NCBI RefSeq assembly: GCF_019649055.1 | Contig: NW_026570226.1 | Coordinates: forward strand, 930,001 to 994,000 | Length of the DNA: 64,000 nt | Direction: 5' to 3' | DNA from: Paramacrobiotus metropolitanus | Lineage: Eukaryota > Tardigrada > Eutardigrada > Parachela > Macrobiotidae | Shown here: positions 35,001 to 47,865 of the stretch, piece by piece | Numbering within the stretch: position 1 is the stretch's first letter | Layout: each line of letters opens with the position of its first letter | Position numbers and translations under genes: made by a program | Notes under the pieces: model-generated | Told to the model about the DNA's origin: nothing | Database searches by the model: none | Seen by the model: only the letters and a program-made list of their open reading frames with translations

Positions 35001-38000
35001 TGAACGCAGCTCGGTTTACGTAAAGTTCGCACATTTGGGAAACTGTGTCAAGATTCTACCGGCGAGATTGACCTGTGAGGAGTTTTCCATATTTCGTAGC
35101 TGCTCTTGACTTTTGAGCATTGACTTCGCGAAAATTACAGTGATTAAACCAAAATATAAACAAAACCGATGTCAAGAGAGACGAAAATAGTAAAACAATG
35201 AGTAAGGGATACAGACGGTGCTAGTTATTTAGTACCTGCGATAATAAACGCCGTAAATGAATAGCTTACTGTACAGTTAATCGTTTTACAGAACAGGGAC
35301 GAACTGCCTACACGTTTTATTAATCTCTGCATTTGGTTTATTGCAGGCACGGTATGTCCGTACTTTGTGTTATCATCACTTGGACCTGCAAAATTAGTTT
35401 GTTGTGCGTGTTAAGGTATTCCGGACAGGGAGAAGCAGCGCCGAAAGTACGATACCGATCCTGTCCAGTCACCCACCATGGCCGGAGGATTGTTTTCCAT
35501 TGATAAGAAATTCTTCGAACGCGTTGGTACCTATGATGAAGGTTTTGATATTTGGGGTGGTGAAAATCTGGAGCTAAGCTTTAAGGTACGTATTGCTTTA
35601 ATACACAGCACGGTTTTACTCTTTTGGCTAAATGCTAAATTTACTCAAAAAGTCATATACCGGACACGTATACCGCTTTACGAAAAGTCGTAGTATGATT
35701 AGTGTCATTAATAGTTGTTAGTTATAATTAACTGTTACAATCGAGAGTTTTGATAAAGATTTAAAATGGTTTTGATATGGTGAGTTTTTATAAAGATGGT
35801 GAGTTTTGACATATTTCAAAAGGGCTAAGGCGGTTGCATAGCTTGCATTATTTATTTAAGATCACACACCAAGACAGTGTCTTTGTTTCTGGCTCGTTTT
35901 TTAATTTATTTCGGTTTTCGTCTGTATTGTTATTGACTGAGATTGATTTTTATTGTTTTTACTTCTCACTAAACAGACATGGATGTGTGGCGGAACGCTT
36001 GAGATTATCCCCTGCTCCCATGTTGGCCATATATTTCGCAAACGATCTCCATATAAATGGCGGACCGGTGTCAACGTGCTGAAGCGTAACTCAATCCGTT
36101 TAGCGGAAGTCTGGCTTGACGAGTACAAGAAGTATTACTATCAAAGAATCAATAATGATATCGTAAGTGATTATTTGAAACAACATGCGCCGTGCGAATT
36201 AAATTGCATCTGCCGCCGTAGGGTGACTTTGGTGATGTGAGCAAGCGCAAAGACTTGCGAGATAACCTCCAGTGCCATTCCTTTGAGTGGTATCTGAAGA
36301 ACATTTATCCGGAGCTATTTATTCCCGGTGAAGCTGTGGCTTCTGGCGAGGTGAGAAAACTGTTCAAGAAAATGTTCAATGTTATTTTCGGTGTACTGTG
36401 ATATGTACAAATGGCGGGTTACTGGTGGCGTTTTTGTCATGACGCATGTGTTGGGCCGTATGAAAATGTTGCCGCTTTTGCGCTGCTTCTTAAATATTCC
36501 ATGCTCCGGTGGCGGTTTCGTTTGGCTTGCTTCTGGCGCATGAATGCTTTTCATAAATTGGCGAATGCATAATAAAACAAATTTTTAGCGTGCGTTTTGT
36601 GCGTGCGACCTAGCGAAAATCGTTATGCGTAAGCAAGTTTTTTATTATGATATTTTCTGCCTTTTTGTTCCGTTTTAATTAATGTGAGTTGCGCCGTTAT
36701 GCTGTAGTTTTGTAATGTTCACTTCCATTTTAAATTGAACGAGAAAATAACGCAAAATTTTGAATTAATCGAGATAGGTAATCAAAAATGTTTTCATTAT
36801 CCTTTATCGTTACTCTGTTTTACACTGTTGCAGACATGCAGATAATCATATCGGTTATGTAAAAAATAGTGTGGTTGTTACCCACAGATATTTGACGATG
36901 AATTGTATGTTAATTATTTGGGTTATTGATACGCCTCGATTTCTGCCATAATATAACATAATAATTGGCATTTTTTGCTTGCTTCCTGTTGTTAAAATCG
37001 TTGTTTGCCACACAATGCTGCTTCACCTTCACTGAGGCGGCTTGTTGAAATATCGCTGTGTTTTGGGCTCGGGAATGCTGGACTCTGGGCATAATATCGC
37101 CTGTATGACCGTGAATTTTTTAACCCTATTCTTTTATAACCGATAAATGGCCGCTCGAGCTCTCTAACTGCCTAACAAAAAACGACATTCCACACGTGGT
37201 TGGTCCTCTCCGTAGGTGCGTAACCGGGGCGAAGGCGGCCGTTTCTGCCTTGACAGTGCGTCTAAGAAAAACGATTACCACAAACCCATTACGATGTATC
37301 CCTGCCATAATCAGGTAACTAAGATAATCTGAATCGTGTCCCTCTGTTGTTGTAGATTCGCAATAAAGGCGATGGAAATAAATTTTGCATGGATGCCAGT
37401 ACCGATGATGTCACTGACCAGCCCGTGGTCATCATGTATCCGTGCCATCAGCTGGTCGTGTTATTTTATCCTGCCAGATAAGGAAGTTGTAAGGATTTTG
37501 TGCTTCATTGCGGCTTCTGTTTTCCAGGGCGGAAATCAGTATTGGAGTTTGTCCAAAGAAGGGGAAATACGTCGGGATGAGGCCTGTATCGATTTTGCTG
37601 GCAAAGACGTCGTGGTGTACCCTTGTCACGGTCAGGTAAGTTCAGTGCCTGAGCTCACTGTTCGCACCACAATGTTTGTTTTCTGGCATTTTGAGAAACG
37701 TATCCGCACAATATTGCGTCATCCATTTTATCTTGTGAAGCCACTTTTATTAAAGCACCGTTAATTCCCTTTTTTATACTCTACGGGTAGTAATTTTTCG
37801 CCACTTTTTTTGTGGTGCATTATTAATGCTTCGTTGACTTCCCATTAGTATCCTTTTCAGTGGTGTTTTTTACGTACTAGGCCGTTGTTTAAATTTCACA
37901 CAACTGTAATAATTAAGCGAATACACGGGTACGTTACTTGGGCTAGTAGACCGTAGTCTTTCTACCTATCCGGGGGTCTGCTGACGACTACGGAGCGGAA

Positions 38001-38386
38001 AATAATTTTAATGTGTGCTTGTTTAATATCTGCAAAGCGCCGAACTTCCTTTTTAAAAATAACAATAACAGCGGTTCGGATTAGGCGGCTGTTGGGGTGC
38101 TGTGTAGTTTTATGGGATTTTCTAAAGCAAATATGTTTGACACTAAACTAGCATTCGTCAAGTTTTGTAGCTAATTGTAGTAATTTTTGTATATATCTTG
38201 CAGAAAGGAAACCAGCTGTGGAATTATAACCACGAAAGTGGCCGTATGTTCCATCCGACCAGCAATAAATGTATGGAAATGGCGTCGGATCATAAAACAC
38301 TAAAGATGCTTGCGTGTGATGAGTCTAACGACCGGCAAAAGTGGAAATTTCAAGACTATGATGCTTCGAAGGCAATAAAGCACTAA
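32039..38386 (+). CDS. GALNT: Polypeptide N-acetylgalactosaminyltransferase A (GALNT/pgant), with alternative lectin exons
   Basis: This Golgi type II enzyme starts mucin-type O-glycosylation by moving GalNAc from UDP-GalNAc to Ser/Thr. Exons: 32039-32259, 32593-32829, 33407-33477, 33557-33658, 33971-34292, 35347-35351, 35416-35585, 35977-36162, 36222-36350, one of 37216-37314 or 37356-37454, 37528-37635 and 38204-38386. They give 610 residues. Seen: a basic N terminus, a membrane anchor at about 14-33, the GPGEMGKAV stem motif, [12 protein letters not shown], and the metal-binding DSH at 258-260. MAGGLFSID and [11 protein letters not shown] (366-376) form the catalytic Gal/GalNAc half. A three-repeat ricin-type lectin domain covers about 482-610. 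Exon 6 is only 5 nt (GCACG), needed to restore WHGIP. Two tandem 99-nt exons encode rival alpha repeats. It is convergent with paralog B. Confidence 0.92.
37216..37454 (+). other. Pair of tandem, probably mutually exclusive exons encoding the lectin alpha-repeat
   Basis: Exon 10a (37216-37314) and exon 10b (37356-37454) are each exactly 99 nt, in phase 0 at both ends, and homologous in translation. 10a begins [18 protein letters not shown] and ends MYPCHNQ. 10b begins [18 protein letters not shown] and ends MYPCHQL. Either joins to the GGNQYW beta repeat. The intron between them is only 41 bp, probably too short to splice. The 10b donor (GTCGTG) is weak, whereas that of 10a (GTAACT) is better. 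Confidence 0.8.
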
Positions 38387-38892
38387 TTTTGCTCCAAAAA
38401 GCGCTTGTTTGTGGTTGGTTGTTGATTTGTTGACTGCATTAACATTTCCTGGGCTGGACTTCCCTCTCAGATTAATTCTGCGCGCTTCGGCCTCACTGAC
38501 ATTCCATTTTTGTGTGCCTTGGATCCCGGTTGAATTCCGGCGCAATATCTACCCCCAAAATGACCAGCTAGTTCGCCCGCCGAAACACAAGATTCCGACT
38601 CGTGATAATGTATTTGCAGTAATTATTACCAATTGTCTTTTCCTAGCAGCTTTAATCGGTTTCGGAAGCAGATGTTTTTGTTATTTGGGAAAACGTTTTT
38701 TTATTGTCGATATGAAAATTACGCCTGCGAGTATATAAATATTCAGGTTATTTCTCGGATTTCTTTATCACAGAGTAGCAACAATTAACAAAGATAAAAA
38801 ACAGTATTTCGTTGATCATTTAAAGGAAGCGTTCGCATTAGTCCGGAAGAGAAAGACAACCATTTCAAATGGTTAGTACAGGTTGCGGAAGG
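38387..38892. other. Convergent 3' region between GALNT A and GALNT B
   Basis: 506 bp between two tail-to-tail stop codons. It holds both 3' UTRs. The plus-strand AATAAA overlaps the end of the GALNT A reading frame (near 38372). No other feature was seen. Confidence 0.6.
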
Positions 38893-41800
38893 TTACAAAT
38901 TTGACTTCTTGAGTTTTGACTTCTTTTTGGGTTTGGGAGAAGCATCTTCGAGGTATTTCTTGAACTTCCATCGCTGTGCTTTGATGTTTTCATCGCATTC
39001 GGTTAAAGTAATGGTCATCGAATCCGGCACGATTTCCATACAGGTATCCGAGTTCGGATTACGTATTAGTCCAGTTTTTCGATCATGTACCCATTCCTGA
39101 TTTCCTTTCTGCGTTCGAATGAAAAAGGAATCAGACAAGATTTCAAAGTTGAGAAAAGATTTATTCATCAAACCATAAATTATGGACGAAGTAAAACTGT
39201 TTTTGATTTTGATTGCCGGTGTGATAGAAAGTTTGTAGATATGTATTCGGTAGAAAATTAATGCTTTGTGTAATCTGCTTTACGAACAATTGTTGTTGCG
39301 CTTACTAAGCCATGGCAAGGTAAAATCCTGATTCTTTTTCGGGCCCAGTCCATGCAATTGTCGTCGCGGCGGATTTCGCTAGCGTTGGAGTATGTCCAGT
39401 ACTGATTCCCGCCCTAAAGACATCATTTCCGATTGTTTGTTACTCTACCCGAGTCACAATAAAACATGATCGACTAATACGCAATAATAGTCAGATTGAC
39501 GTGGTATATTTGTATTACCTGACCGTGGCAAGGATATACAGCCACTGATATGCTATGATTTGCTTCGGCAGCTTCCGTGTCGGCATCAGCGCAATATGCA
39601 CCAGAAAGAGCCGCATTTCTGATCTGCAAAAATTACAAAGGGTAAATCTTTCGTTACTTCTGGTGCAACCTGTTACGTTTGCAATCGAATCGCAATTATA
39701 TCCAAAACGAACCAAAGATCTGTATTGCCATGCACCTTAATTAAAAGGAAACAATATTCAAAATAAACAATGTTGAAAGTGAAAACAATTCTAATACAAG
39801 ATAATATAATTATTACAGTAAGTCTTATGTACCGCAGTCAATATTTGAAAAATTGACGATAAATTGACATAAATCACGGGACCAATTCAAAATAAACAAT
39901 TGTAAACTTTTAATTTATTTTCTACCGCGGTCGTTGTTATGCAGTGTTAGCATTAATGATTCCCGCAGTGCAATTACCTCGCCGGAAGCAATGGCCTTTC
40001 CCGGAATAAACTGCTCAGGATAAACATTTTCCAAGTACCATTCAAAGCTTTTACATTTCAGACGTTCCCGTATGGCCAGCCGTTCCGAAACATCTCCGAA
40101 ATCTCCTAATTCATTGTTGATCCTTTCGTAATAATACTGCTTGTAGTCATCCATCCAGGCTTCTGCTAAGCGGACAAGATTTTTCTTGAGGACATCTTTG
40201 CCGGTACGCCACTTATACGGCGACTTATCCCGGAACACATGCCCGACACGAGAACACGGAATCATCTCCACCTTGCCGCCGCACATCCATGTCTATTAAA
40301 TTGCTCAGTTAGCTGCTAATTTGTGTTGTACACGAATCATCAGTGCATTGTTGTGGTTTTAACAAAATTATTATTAAGTAGTAACTGCTCGTGCACGTAC
40401 CGCACGAGACATAATACCAGGTATATATATATAATATTAATCATTAACTTGACGTTTCTGCTTTCTGTACAAAGATGCTAAGATACAACAGTTAGCAGGC
40501 TTGTAAAAATTTTTTATTATATTTTCTGGAAGAAGCTAGAACCAGTGCTTACTTTAAAACTGATTTCCAGATTTTCGCCACCCCATATGTCAAAATCCGG
40601 ATCATAGGTGCCAAGCTTCTCGAAGAAATCCCGATCAATGGAGAATAATCCACCCGCCATGGTCGGCGATGGAACCGGGTCCGTAGTGTGCTTACGGGTT
40701 TTCTCGATGCGCTGAGGAATTGTGTGCCAGCTGAACTGTAATCCCCAGTCAAAGCCGCCAACTTGTGTCCCGGCATCGGGATCATTTTTGTAGGAAAACG
40801 TCTTATCACTGATTATATCGATTACCGGCCAAACGACATTGGTGGCGTCACGTGCGATGCGGTCCAGCAGCGGCTCCAACCAACCTGTATGATCAATTAT
40901 TTCAATAATTATTACTACTTTTTTAAGGGTCAATACATAATCTTTTGCATTATTAAAATCACGCCAAATTTTCGTTGAGCAAATATTATCCACCTTCAGT
41001 GCATTCGATATGGGAATCCAGGAACGTCAGAGCGCTTCCGGTAGCCTGTTTGTATCCCAACAAACGTGCCTTAATCAATCCCACTCGCTCCGGAGATCGG
41101 ATGATTTTTACTTTAGGATACTTTGCAAAATAATTGTCCAATTGCTCTTTTAAGTGTGCTGAAAAATATATCACACTGACACAGTCCGCGTAACAAATAC
41201 TTCAAGTGCACAAAAAAGGAAACCAATTGGGCGCATCATTGCCGTTACAATAAATAGAAAGAAAAAATTGCCGTTACAATAGAGAAAGTAGAAAAAATAG
41301 AAAAAATTGCCGTTACAATAGAAAAATTGCCGTTACAATAATTATACTAGTATATCGGATGCACATTAAATTAGCAGACGATTTTGAACAGATCAGAAAT
41401 TAAAGTATTGTAACAAAAAGAAGTACAGTACGTAGACTTTATCGACACTTTATTTTGTCGTGTTTGTAGGCAAGTTTACTTATAGTGCAAAGAACGCAAT
41501 TAGATATACTTAACAAAACACCAACGAATGACTCATATCAACGAAGGCTATGTATCGGTAAACCATAATTATATCAATCACACCATTTGCATGCAAACCT
41601 TCAACATGTCATTCTTTAAAAAAATTATACGAAAAAACGAGGAAATTAGCGTCGCATACCTAAGTCCGATGCATCATCGATCAAAATGATTTCTTTGAGT
41701 AAATGTGCGGGGGATCGATCAAGGATACTGTGGACAGTCCGCAATAGTGTACTCCATGCTTCATTATGAAAGCAAACTATCACACTGGTTGTCGGCAAGT

Positions 41801-43075
41801 TCGTCAAATATTTGGCATCCTTACATCTGGAGCAAACAGCGCCGATCACTGCCATGGTTGTACGGTGGTGACCATACACGTAGCGTCTTTTGTGCTACAT
41901 CCCTAGTTTTTTGTTACCGGAAATCCTCTATGCGCGCACCACTGTTGACAAATTTTCTTGTATCGCTTAGAGAGAAATTTTATATCATTTCCGGGCTTTC
42001 GTATACTAACACTACTTTAGCGTATGTTCTTACTTTTTTTGGGAAATGGAACAATGGAAAACATTTTAACAACATCGACGACACAGGAAGAAAGGCCACT
42101 GAGTAGTCAAGAAATTTAAAACTGCTATCAAACATAACGTGCAAATCAATACTGGTCACCAAAAAAATTTAAGAAACTGAAAATCGCGGAAAAAAGATGT
42201 TTAACAATTTTTGAATCTGCATTACTTGACAATTCTCAAAATGCTTTAAGTATTGCACTAGCTTTGTAACATTATGCGATGCCGGTGCATATGAGCGCCT
42301 TTCAAAAAACTAAGATTAATAATCTGGAGTGTGGAGCCGGTTGCCAATCGACTTAGTGGCTTACTAACTACTGTACCAAGTTGAAGGCTGATTCAGGAGA
42401 TTCGCAAAACAGAGCCCCAAGAATTCGTTCATTGTACAAATTGACAATAAAAACTGTAATTTTAAGCAAAACTTTGAATATTGAGATATCCAGATCGGAC
42501 CCGCTTTCTAGCTTGATGCAAAAGCGCGTAACAGTTTTTGGGCAAAAATATCACTGTATTTGTGGAAAATGCAAGATGCACCACCGGTAACGCATATTTC
42601 TGACAATAACTGTTCATAATTCAGCGTTAATTAGCTAAGCATAGCGCACTCACGTCTGAGGTCGCATATCCGGCAGCGATCGTTTGACCGAGATCATGTC
42701 CGACGCATACTGATTAAAGGAATTCTTTTTAAATCCCTGATCATACAGTAGCTGCTCTTCCGCTCCCAACTGCTCCCGCTTAATGACCACCGGTTCACCC
42801 ATCTCGCCCGGTCCAACATGTCGCTCGGGCAGTTTGTCCACATCCACATGGACAGGGGCTTGCAGTACTTTCCGTTCCGCACTCTCCGGTGCGTCCAGCG
42901 GGGATTTCTCCACGGGTAGCGGTGTGGATACATACGGGGTATTTTTCCACAATAAGGCATAAAAACACAGGACAAATAAACACACCACAACGCCGTATTT
43001 TACCGCCAATCCCGGTGATATTCTTAGACGAACACGGCGCAGATTGCGGGTGATTTTTTGGTAGAAATGTCCCAT
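38893..43075 (-). CDS. GALNT: Polypeptide N-acetylgalactosaminyltransferase B (GALNT/pgant)
   Basis: Same enzyme class as its neighbours. Exons: 43075-42654, 41826-41660, 41158-40994, 40884-40553, 40292-39978, 39623-39519, 39413-39306 and 39108-38893. They give 609 residues, with every junction in phase. Seen: membrane anchor at about 25-43 ([17 protein letters not shown]), the GPGEMGEPV stem motif, [20 protein letters not shown] at 244-246, [19 protein letters not shown] and [11 protein letters not shown]. Then [20 protein letters not shown] and three lectin repeats follow ([49 protein letters not shown]). The protein ends in an unusual Lys-rich tail ([13 protein letters not shown]). Its second exon (167 nt) equals two exons (68 + 99 nt) of paralog C, so one intron differs. 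A minisatellite lies in intron 2. Start chosen as the only Met before the anchor. Confidence 0.93.
41238..41345 (+). repeat. AT-rich minisatellite in GALNT B intron
   Basis: Four imperfect copies of ATTGCCGTTACAATA separated by A-rich spacers (AGAAA/GAAAAA). The block lies between exons 2 and 3 of the minus-strand GALNT B gene. No function is suggested. Confidence 0.75.
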
Positions 43076-44685
43076 CGTGTATATAATATTGTTGATTGGT
43101 GGTGGATGAGGTTAAATATTAAATCAACAAAATTCCCATCTGGTGGCGGATAGTGTAAATGCCGAGAGTGTACTCTTCATAATGGTGTCAACAGAACCGA
43201 AAGTAACCGAAAAACACCACTTTGCAGTTTCCGATATTCGGATTTACACATATGTACACATGAACGTCGCTGTACAGAGTATATGGAACATATCTATATG
43301 TACGAGCGTGTATCAAATTTGCAAATGTAGCCGGATAAATCAATCGGTCGCTGTTGTCCAAAAGGAGACAGTATAAATCAAATGTTAGTGCTATTTTACC
43401 TTATATCCCATTTGTAGCCAGTTAATTTGATTGGTATCTCTCTCTTTTAACGCTGAAATACTGCTCTCTTCATAAATGATATGGGTACAAATGCGTACAA
43501 AGTGTGATGGCAATCGGAAATACAAAGTGCGCTGGCAAAAGATGTGCCATACTGTTTCCGCATGCGCGTGCTTAATGTTCACCTAAAACACTGCATGAAA
43601 ACCGGGCTCGAGAAAGATGAAGCTCAAACAACCATCCAATATGTTCAATAATAATGTACACCTGATTGACAAAGTACCCTGTGTATGTATTTGGAATTAG
43701 TCAAACGATTTAAGCCAAATGCCAGGCGTACTGACGGAAAATATAAGTAATCTGCAAAAGTCTTTGTCGAAACCGGTTTCTTAAGGCATGGATGACCGTC
43801 ACTGAGCTGTTTGTACAGGTTTTATGCCTTTTACCGCCAAACCAGCTGTACGGAAAAAATCGAAATGCTTAATTTAATGTCGCAGTGTATCGTAATATTA
43901 CGTATTTCTAATAAATCTCGGCCAATGACATCGCTTGATTCGGCTTGTGCTGATTGTTCGTGTTTCATCGCTCAACTGGGAGGATAATCGTACCGGGATT
44001 TCTGTAGCGATAGTGAGCCAATTAGAATTCGCTCTATAATTAGGATTGCATGTGTCGAGTCCGGTGGGAATACGCTTAATTGCTTTTTGACAGGAAGGGC
44101 ATCGTGATTGGGCAGTAATTCAGCGCCCATGGAGAATTATCCCAGAAATCACCGCTAGTGACTTCCGCTGTCTTATTGCACTTCCGAAGAGTGCTGATGA
44201 GTGATATCATGTGGTTTTTTTAAACATATGTCGTTATCGTCTTGCATAATACCGTGTTTACGTTGTGTGTTGTGTTGATGTGCGTGGGATGCTAAAGATA
44301 AGGAAAAACTTGACCTACTGTACTAACTGTGGCGTTTTTGTATACAAATATACACATCAGATTTTTTCCAGATTATTATTTAGCCTTTGACCTGATTTCG
44401 GTACAATGGCGTTCGCTGCTAATGAAGCGAAATAGTCGTTGTGGAAAATATGGATTTTCTCGCAGAACTGGTGTGAGCAGAAGAAAGCTAGAGAAACAGT
44501 CACTGCAAGATTTTCATTAATGTTTATTACTATTTTTAAAAATATTTTACAAAAGTGCAAGTTGATTTGAAATATGAATTTCCCAGCGTACAAATTTATT
44601 CTCCTTGAACGGACACATTCTTCTATCACAGTCAGTTAATTAATGATTTAGCCGCATCATCCCAAAACTAGTGTGTACCGGCAAC
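43076..44685. other. Intergenic between tandem GALNT B and C
   Basis: 1.6 kb holding the GALNT B promoter and the GALNT C 3' UTR. AATAAA signals on the minus strand lie at 44599-44594 and 44528-44523. No ORF with coding character and no repeat were seen. Confidence 0.6.
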
Positions 44686-47600
44686 TTAGCCGGCGTAAAT
44701 CAATGGTTCAGCACCAGTGCTGTTAGAACTTAATGTGTCGTTCAAGTAATTAGCGAATATCCATCTCTGTTCCGGTAAAGATGGATCGCACGGAGCGGTT
44801 CTGATACTTAGCGGTTCTATATCCAATTCCAAGCAAGTATTGGACGGAGGATTGAAAATTGCTCCTGTGTTACGATCGTGCACCCAGTGCTGATTTCCGC
44901 GCTAAAATAAAAATAAATTCGTTTTTCCTTTTTGGTACAATACTCAGGAGTCAGGACGGCCATAAATTACATCTTCTATAAATAAATATAAATAAGCTTC
45001 TATATTTAATATATAAGTAATCGTTTACCACCACAGGTTCACAGCGGCATAGTCAAATACGTCATAAATGGGTAAATGGGTATTTACCGATCCATGGCAC
45101 GGGTATAATTTGACCCGGTTTCCAGAAAAATCAAGGCAATTGTCATCGCGGCGAATTTCGCTGTCGTTAGAATAGCTGAAATATTGGTTTCCACCCTAAT
45201 AATTGGTAGAAACAGAATTGTACTTAATGAACGGTAATTGTGCGGAAGATATGGGGGGTTGTACTTGTCCGTGACATGGCCAAACATCGATGGTTAAATT
45301 GGTTGATTTTTGATTTTCATGATCTTCCATGGCATCCATGCAGTATTTGCCAGCATCCGCTTCGTTTCTCACCTTCAAATTAAAGTCACCTTTATATAAC
45401 ATAACTGCCCGAATTTTTAGTGTACCTTTTTTTGTCATAGGTTAACCATTACATTGGTCTGCTGTGTGTTAATCTGCATATTGCAGTTGCACTGACCTCG
45501 CCCCATGCCGGTACTTTGTCCGGAATAAACAGTCCGGGAAAAATATTTTTGATATACCAGTCAAACGAGGAGCAATTCAATCGCTTGCGTAGTGCAATTC
45601 TTTCGCTAACATCACCGAAATCACCCAGGTCGTCTGAAATGCGGGTGTAGTAGTACTTTTTATAGTCATCCATCCAAACTTCAGCAAGGCGCACTAAATT
45701 CTTTTTCAATGCATCTTTTCCTTCGCGCCATTTATAGGGAGATTTTTCACGGAAAATGTGACCGACACGTGAACACGGGATCATTTCCAATTGTCCACCA
45801 CACATCCAAGTCTTTTACGACAAAAAATGCGAATCAATAAGTAAATAAGATAAATTAGAAAATTCGGCTAATTGACGGATATTTTTACCAACAACGTTCC
45901 AAACATGCTATATAAACCAAAACAGTAACGTTCTCGATTCTGTTTGGTTGTACCTTGAAGCTAAGTTCCAGATTTTCTCCACCCCATATATCGAAATCGG
46001 GATCATAGGTACCCAGATGTTCGAAGTACGCACGATCAATGGCGAATAATCCACCGGCCATCGTGGGCGACCGCACAGGGGCGAAAGGATGAGCGCGTGT
46101 TTTGTTGTCGGCTTCCGGAATGCGATGCCAATTAAACTGCAACCCCCAGTCAAATCCTCCCACATTCAGATTGTTCACCAGATCGCCGTGGGTGTACTCC
46201 AGAGTTTTCAGACTGATCACATCAATGACCGGCCACACCACGTTTTTCGGGTCTTCTGCGATCCGGTCCAGTAGTGGTTCCACCCAGCCTGCAAATTAGC
46301 AAAAACATGACATATGCTGGATTTTCTTTCGTCAACTGCCAAATCGTATCAGCAAGATTGTGCCGGTACACAATAGCTTAAACAACCAAAAATTTGATGG
46401 CCACATGACGAATTAATCGTACGTACTGTTCGATGCATTTCTGTATACGTTAAGTTGCCCTTTTCATAAAACACGAAAATTACAGGAATAAAAGCAAAAT
46501 TCACAAGTGTACTGAAATCCAGAATCGAAGTCTGGGAGGTTAAAAGTATTTGCATAGGTGACCATACCTTTTGTGCACTCGATATGCGAATCCAGAAAGG
46601 TCGCCACTTTGCCGGTGGAGATTTTGAATCCCATCAGACGTGCTGTGATTAAGCCCACCCGTGTCTTCGCACGAAGAAGTTTAACTTTACTAAACTTGGC
46701 AATGTACTTGTCCAGTTTTTCTTTTAGATGGGCTGTACGTGTAAACCAGAAACAATTAAGTCACAAAATTCTGTATTTCATACACATGGCCGATATCTCC
46801 TTGTTAAACCGGCACACTTACGCAAAGTAGACGCATCGTCCACGAGAATAATTTCCTTTAAAAGATGGGATGGTGTCCGATCCAGAATACTGTGGACACT
46901 ACGGATGAGCGTACTCCAAGCTGAAAACGTCAAAATCATTCAAGCTACACAAAATATTCTGCCATTATATGTCGGTTACTGAATTAACGATAAGTACTAC
47001 AAAAATAAAGTAAACCTGCACCTTCGTTGTGGAAACACACAATAACGCTGGTATCGGGCAGTTCCTTTCGGTATTTTATCGTCTTACATCTGAAAAAACG
47101 TAACAGTAGAAGCAACTGAGAAAATTCTGTGCATACGTAGCTACTAAAAACGCTATCATAAAAATTTTTGTTTAGGTTGGATCGTTTGCAGTACGTACCT
47201 GAGTTGTTTTTTATATTTGTTAAGCTTCTGTATGCATGCCGTTCATTTTGGATTACTAGTTAGGAGTACTGTTTATGCAATATAAAACACCAGTTGTAAA
47301 ATATTGAAAATATTGTTGATCAACAAGCGTTGCACAATTTTAGCAAATACTGTTAACTCCCAAATAGGTGCATGGGCCTATTAGGAAATTATTAACGAAC
47401 AGGACCATTACGACACAGCAACAGGTATCTTGTCACTCACATTTCCGATCGCATATCCGGCAGCGTTCGTTTAACGGAGATCATATCACTGGCATACTGA
47501 TTGAATGAATTGCGCTCAAAGCCCGCTTCGAAAATCTCCCGCTCTTCCTTTCCCAGCATCTCCGCCGTAATATTCACCGCTTTCCCCATTTCACCCGGTC

Positions 47601-47865
47601 CCTCGCGGGGCTTAACATTTTTCTCAATGTCCGGCGCATTCAACACTTTGCCCGCAGTATCTTCTTCGACAGCAACGTTTCTCTCCACACGCGGCACCAC
47701 TTTCTGAGCAATTGTATCCACATTCTGGAGGAGGTCAAAGGATGACAGTGCCGACAAGCCGATGAGGATGACCAGTACGGTTAATAGGAGGCCGTACTTT
47801 AGGACACTGCCGGAGCGCAAACGGCGCTGGATTCGGCTCCAACCATGACGTACCGAGCGAACCAT
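44686..47865 (-). CDS. GALNT: Polypeptide N-acetylgalactosaminyltransferase C (GALNT/pgant)
   Basis: Third paralog of the cluster. Exons: 47865-47441, 47089-47022, 46920-46822, 46732-46568, 46288-45954, 45811-45497, 45372-45265, 45195-45088 and 44901-44686. They give 612 residues. Seen: a basic N terminus ([19 protein letters not shown]), a membrane anchor at about 23-40, the [11 protein letters not shown] stem, [17 protein letters not shown], and metal-binding DSH at 245-247. [20 protein letters not shown] and [11 protein letters not shown] follow, then [20 protein letters not shown] and a three-repeat lectin domain ([49 protein letters not shown]). The ATG at 47865 is the first in-frame Met; the frame stays open a little further 5' but without ATG. 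The single alpha exon contrasts with the doubled one in paralog A. Confidence 0.93.

Noticed and set aside
37315-37355. Reading exons 10a and 10b of GALNT A as consecutive constitutive exons
   Set aside because: This would give two alpha repeats in a row, unlike any GALNT, across a 41-bp intron shorter than all others in the window.
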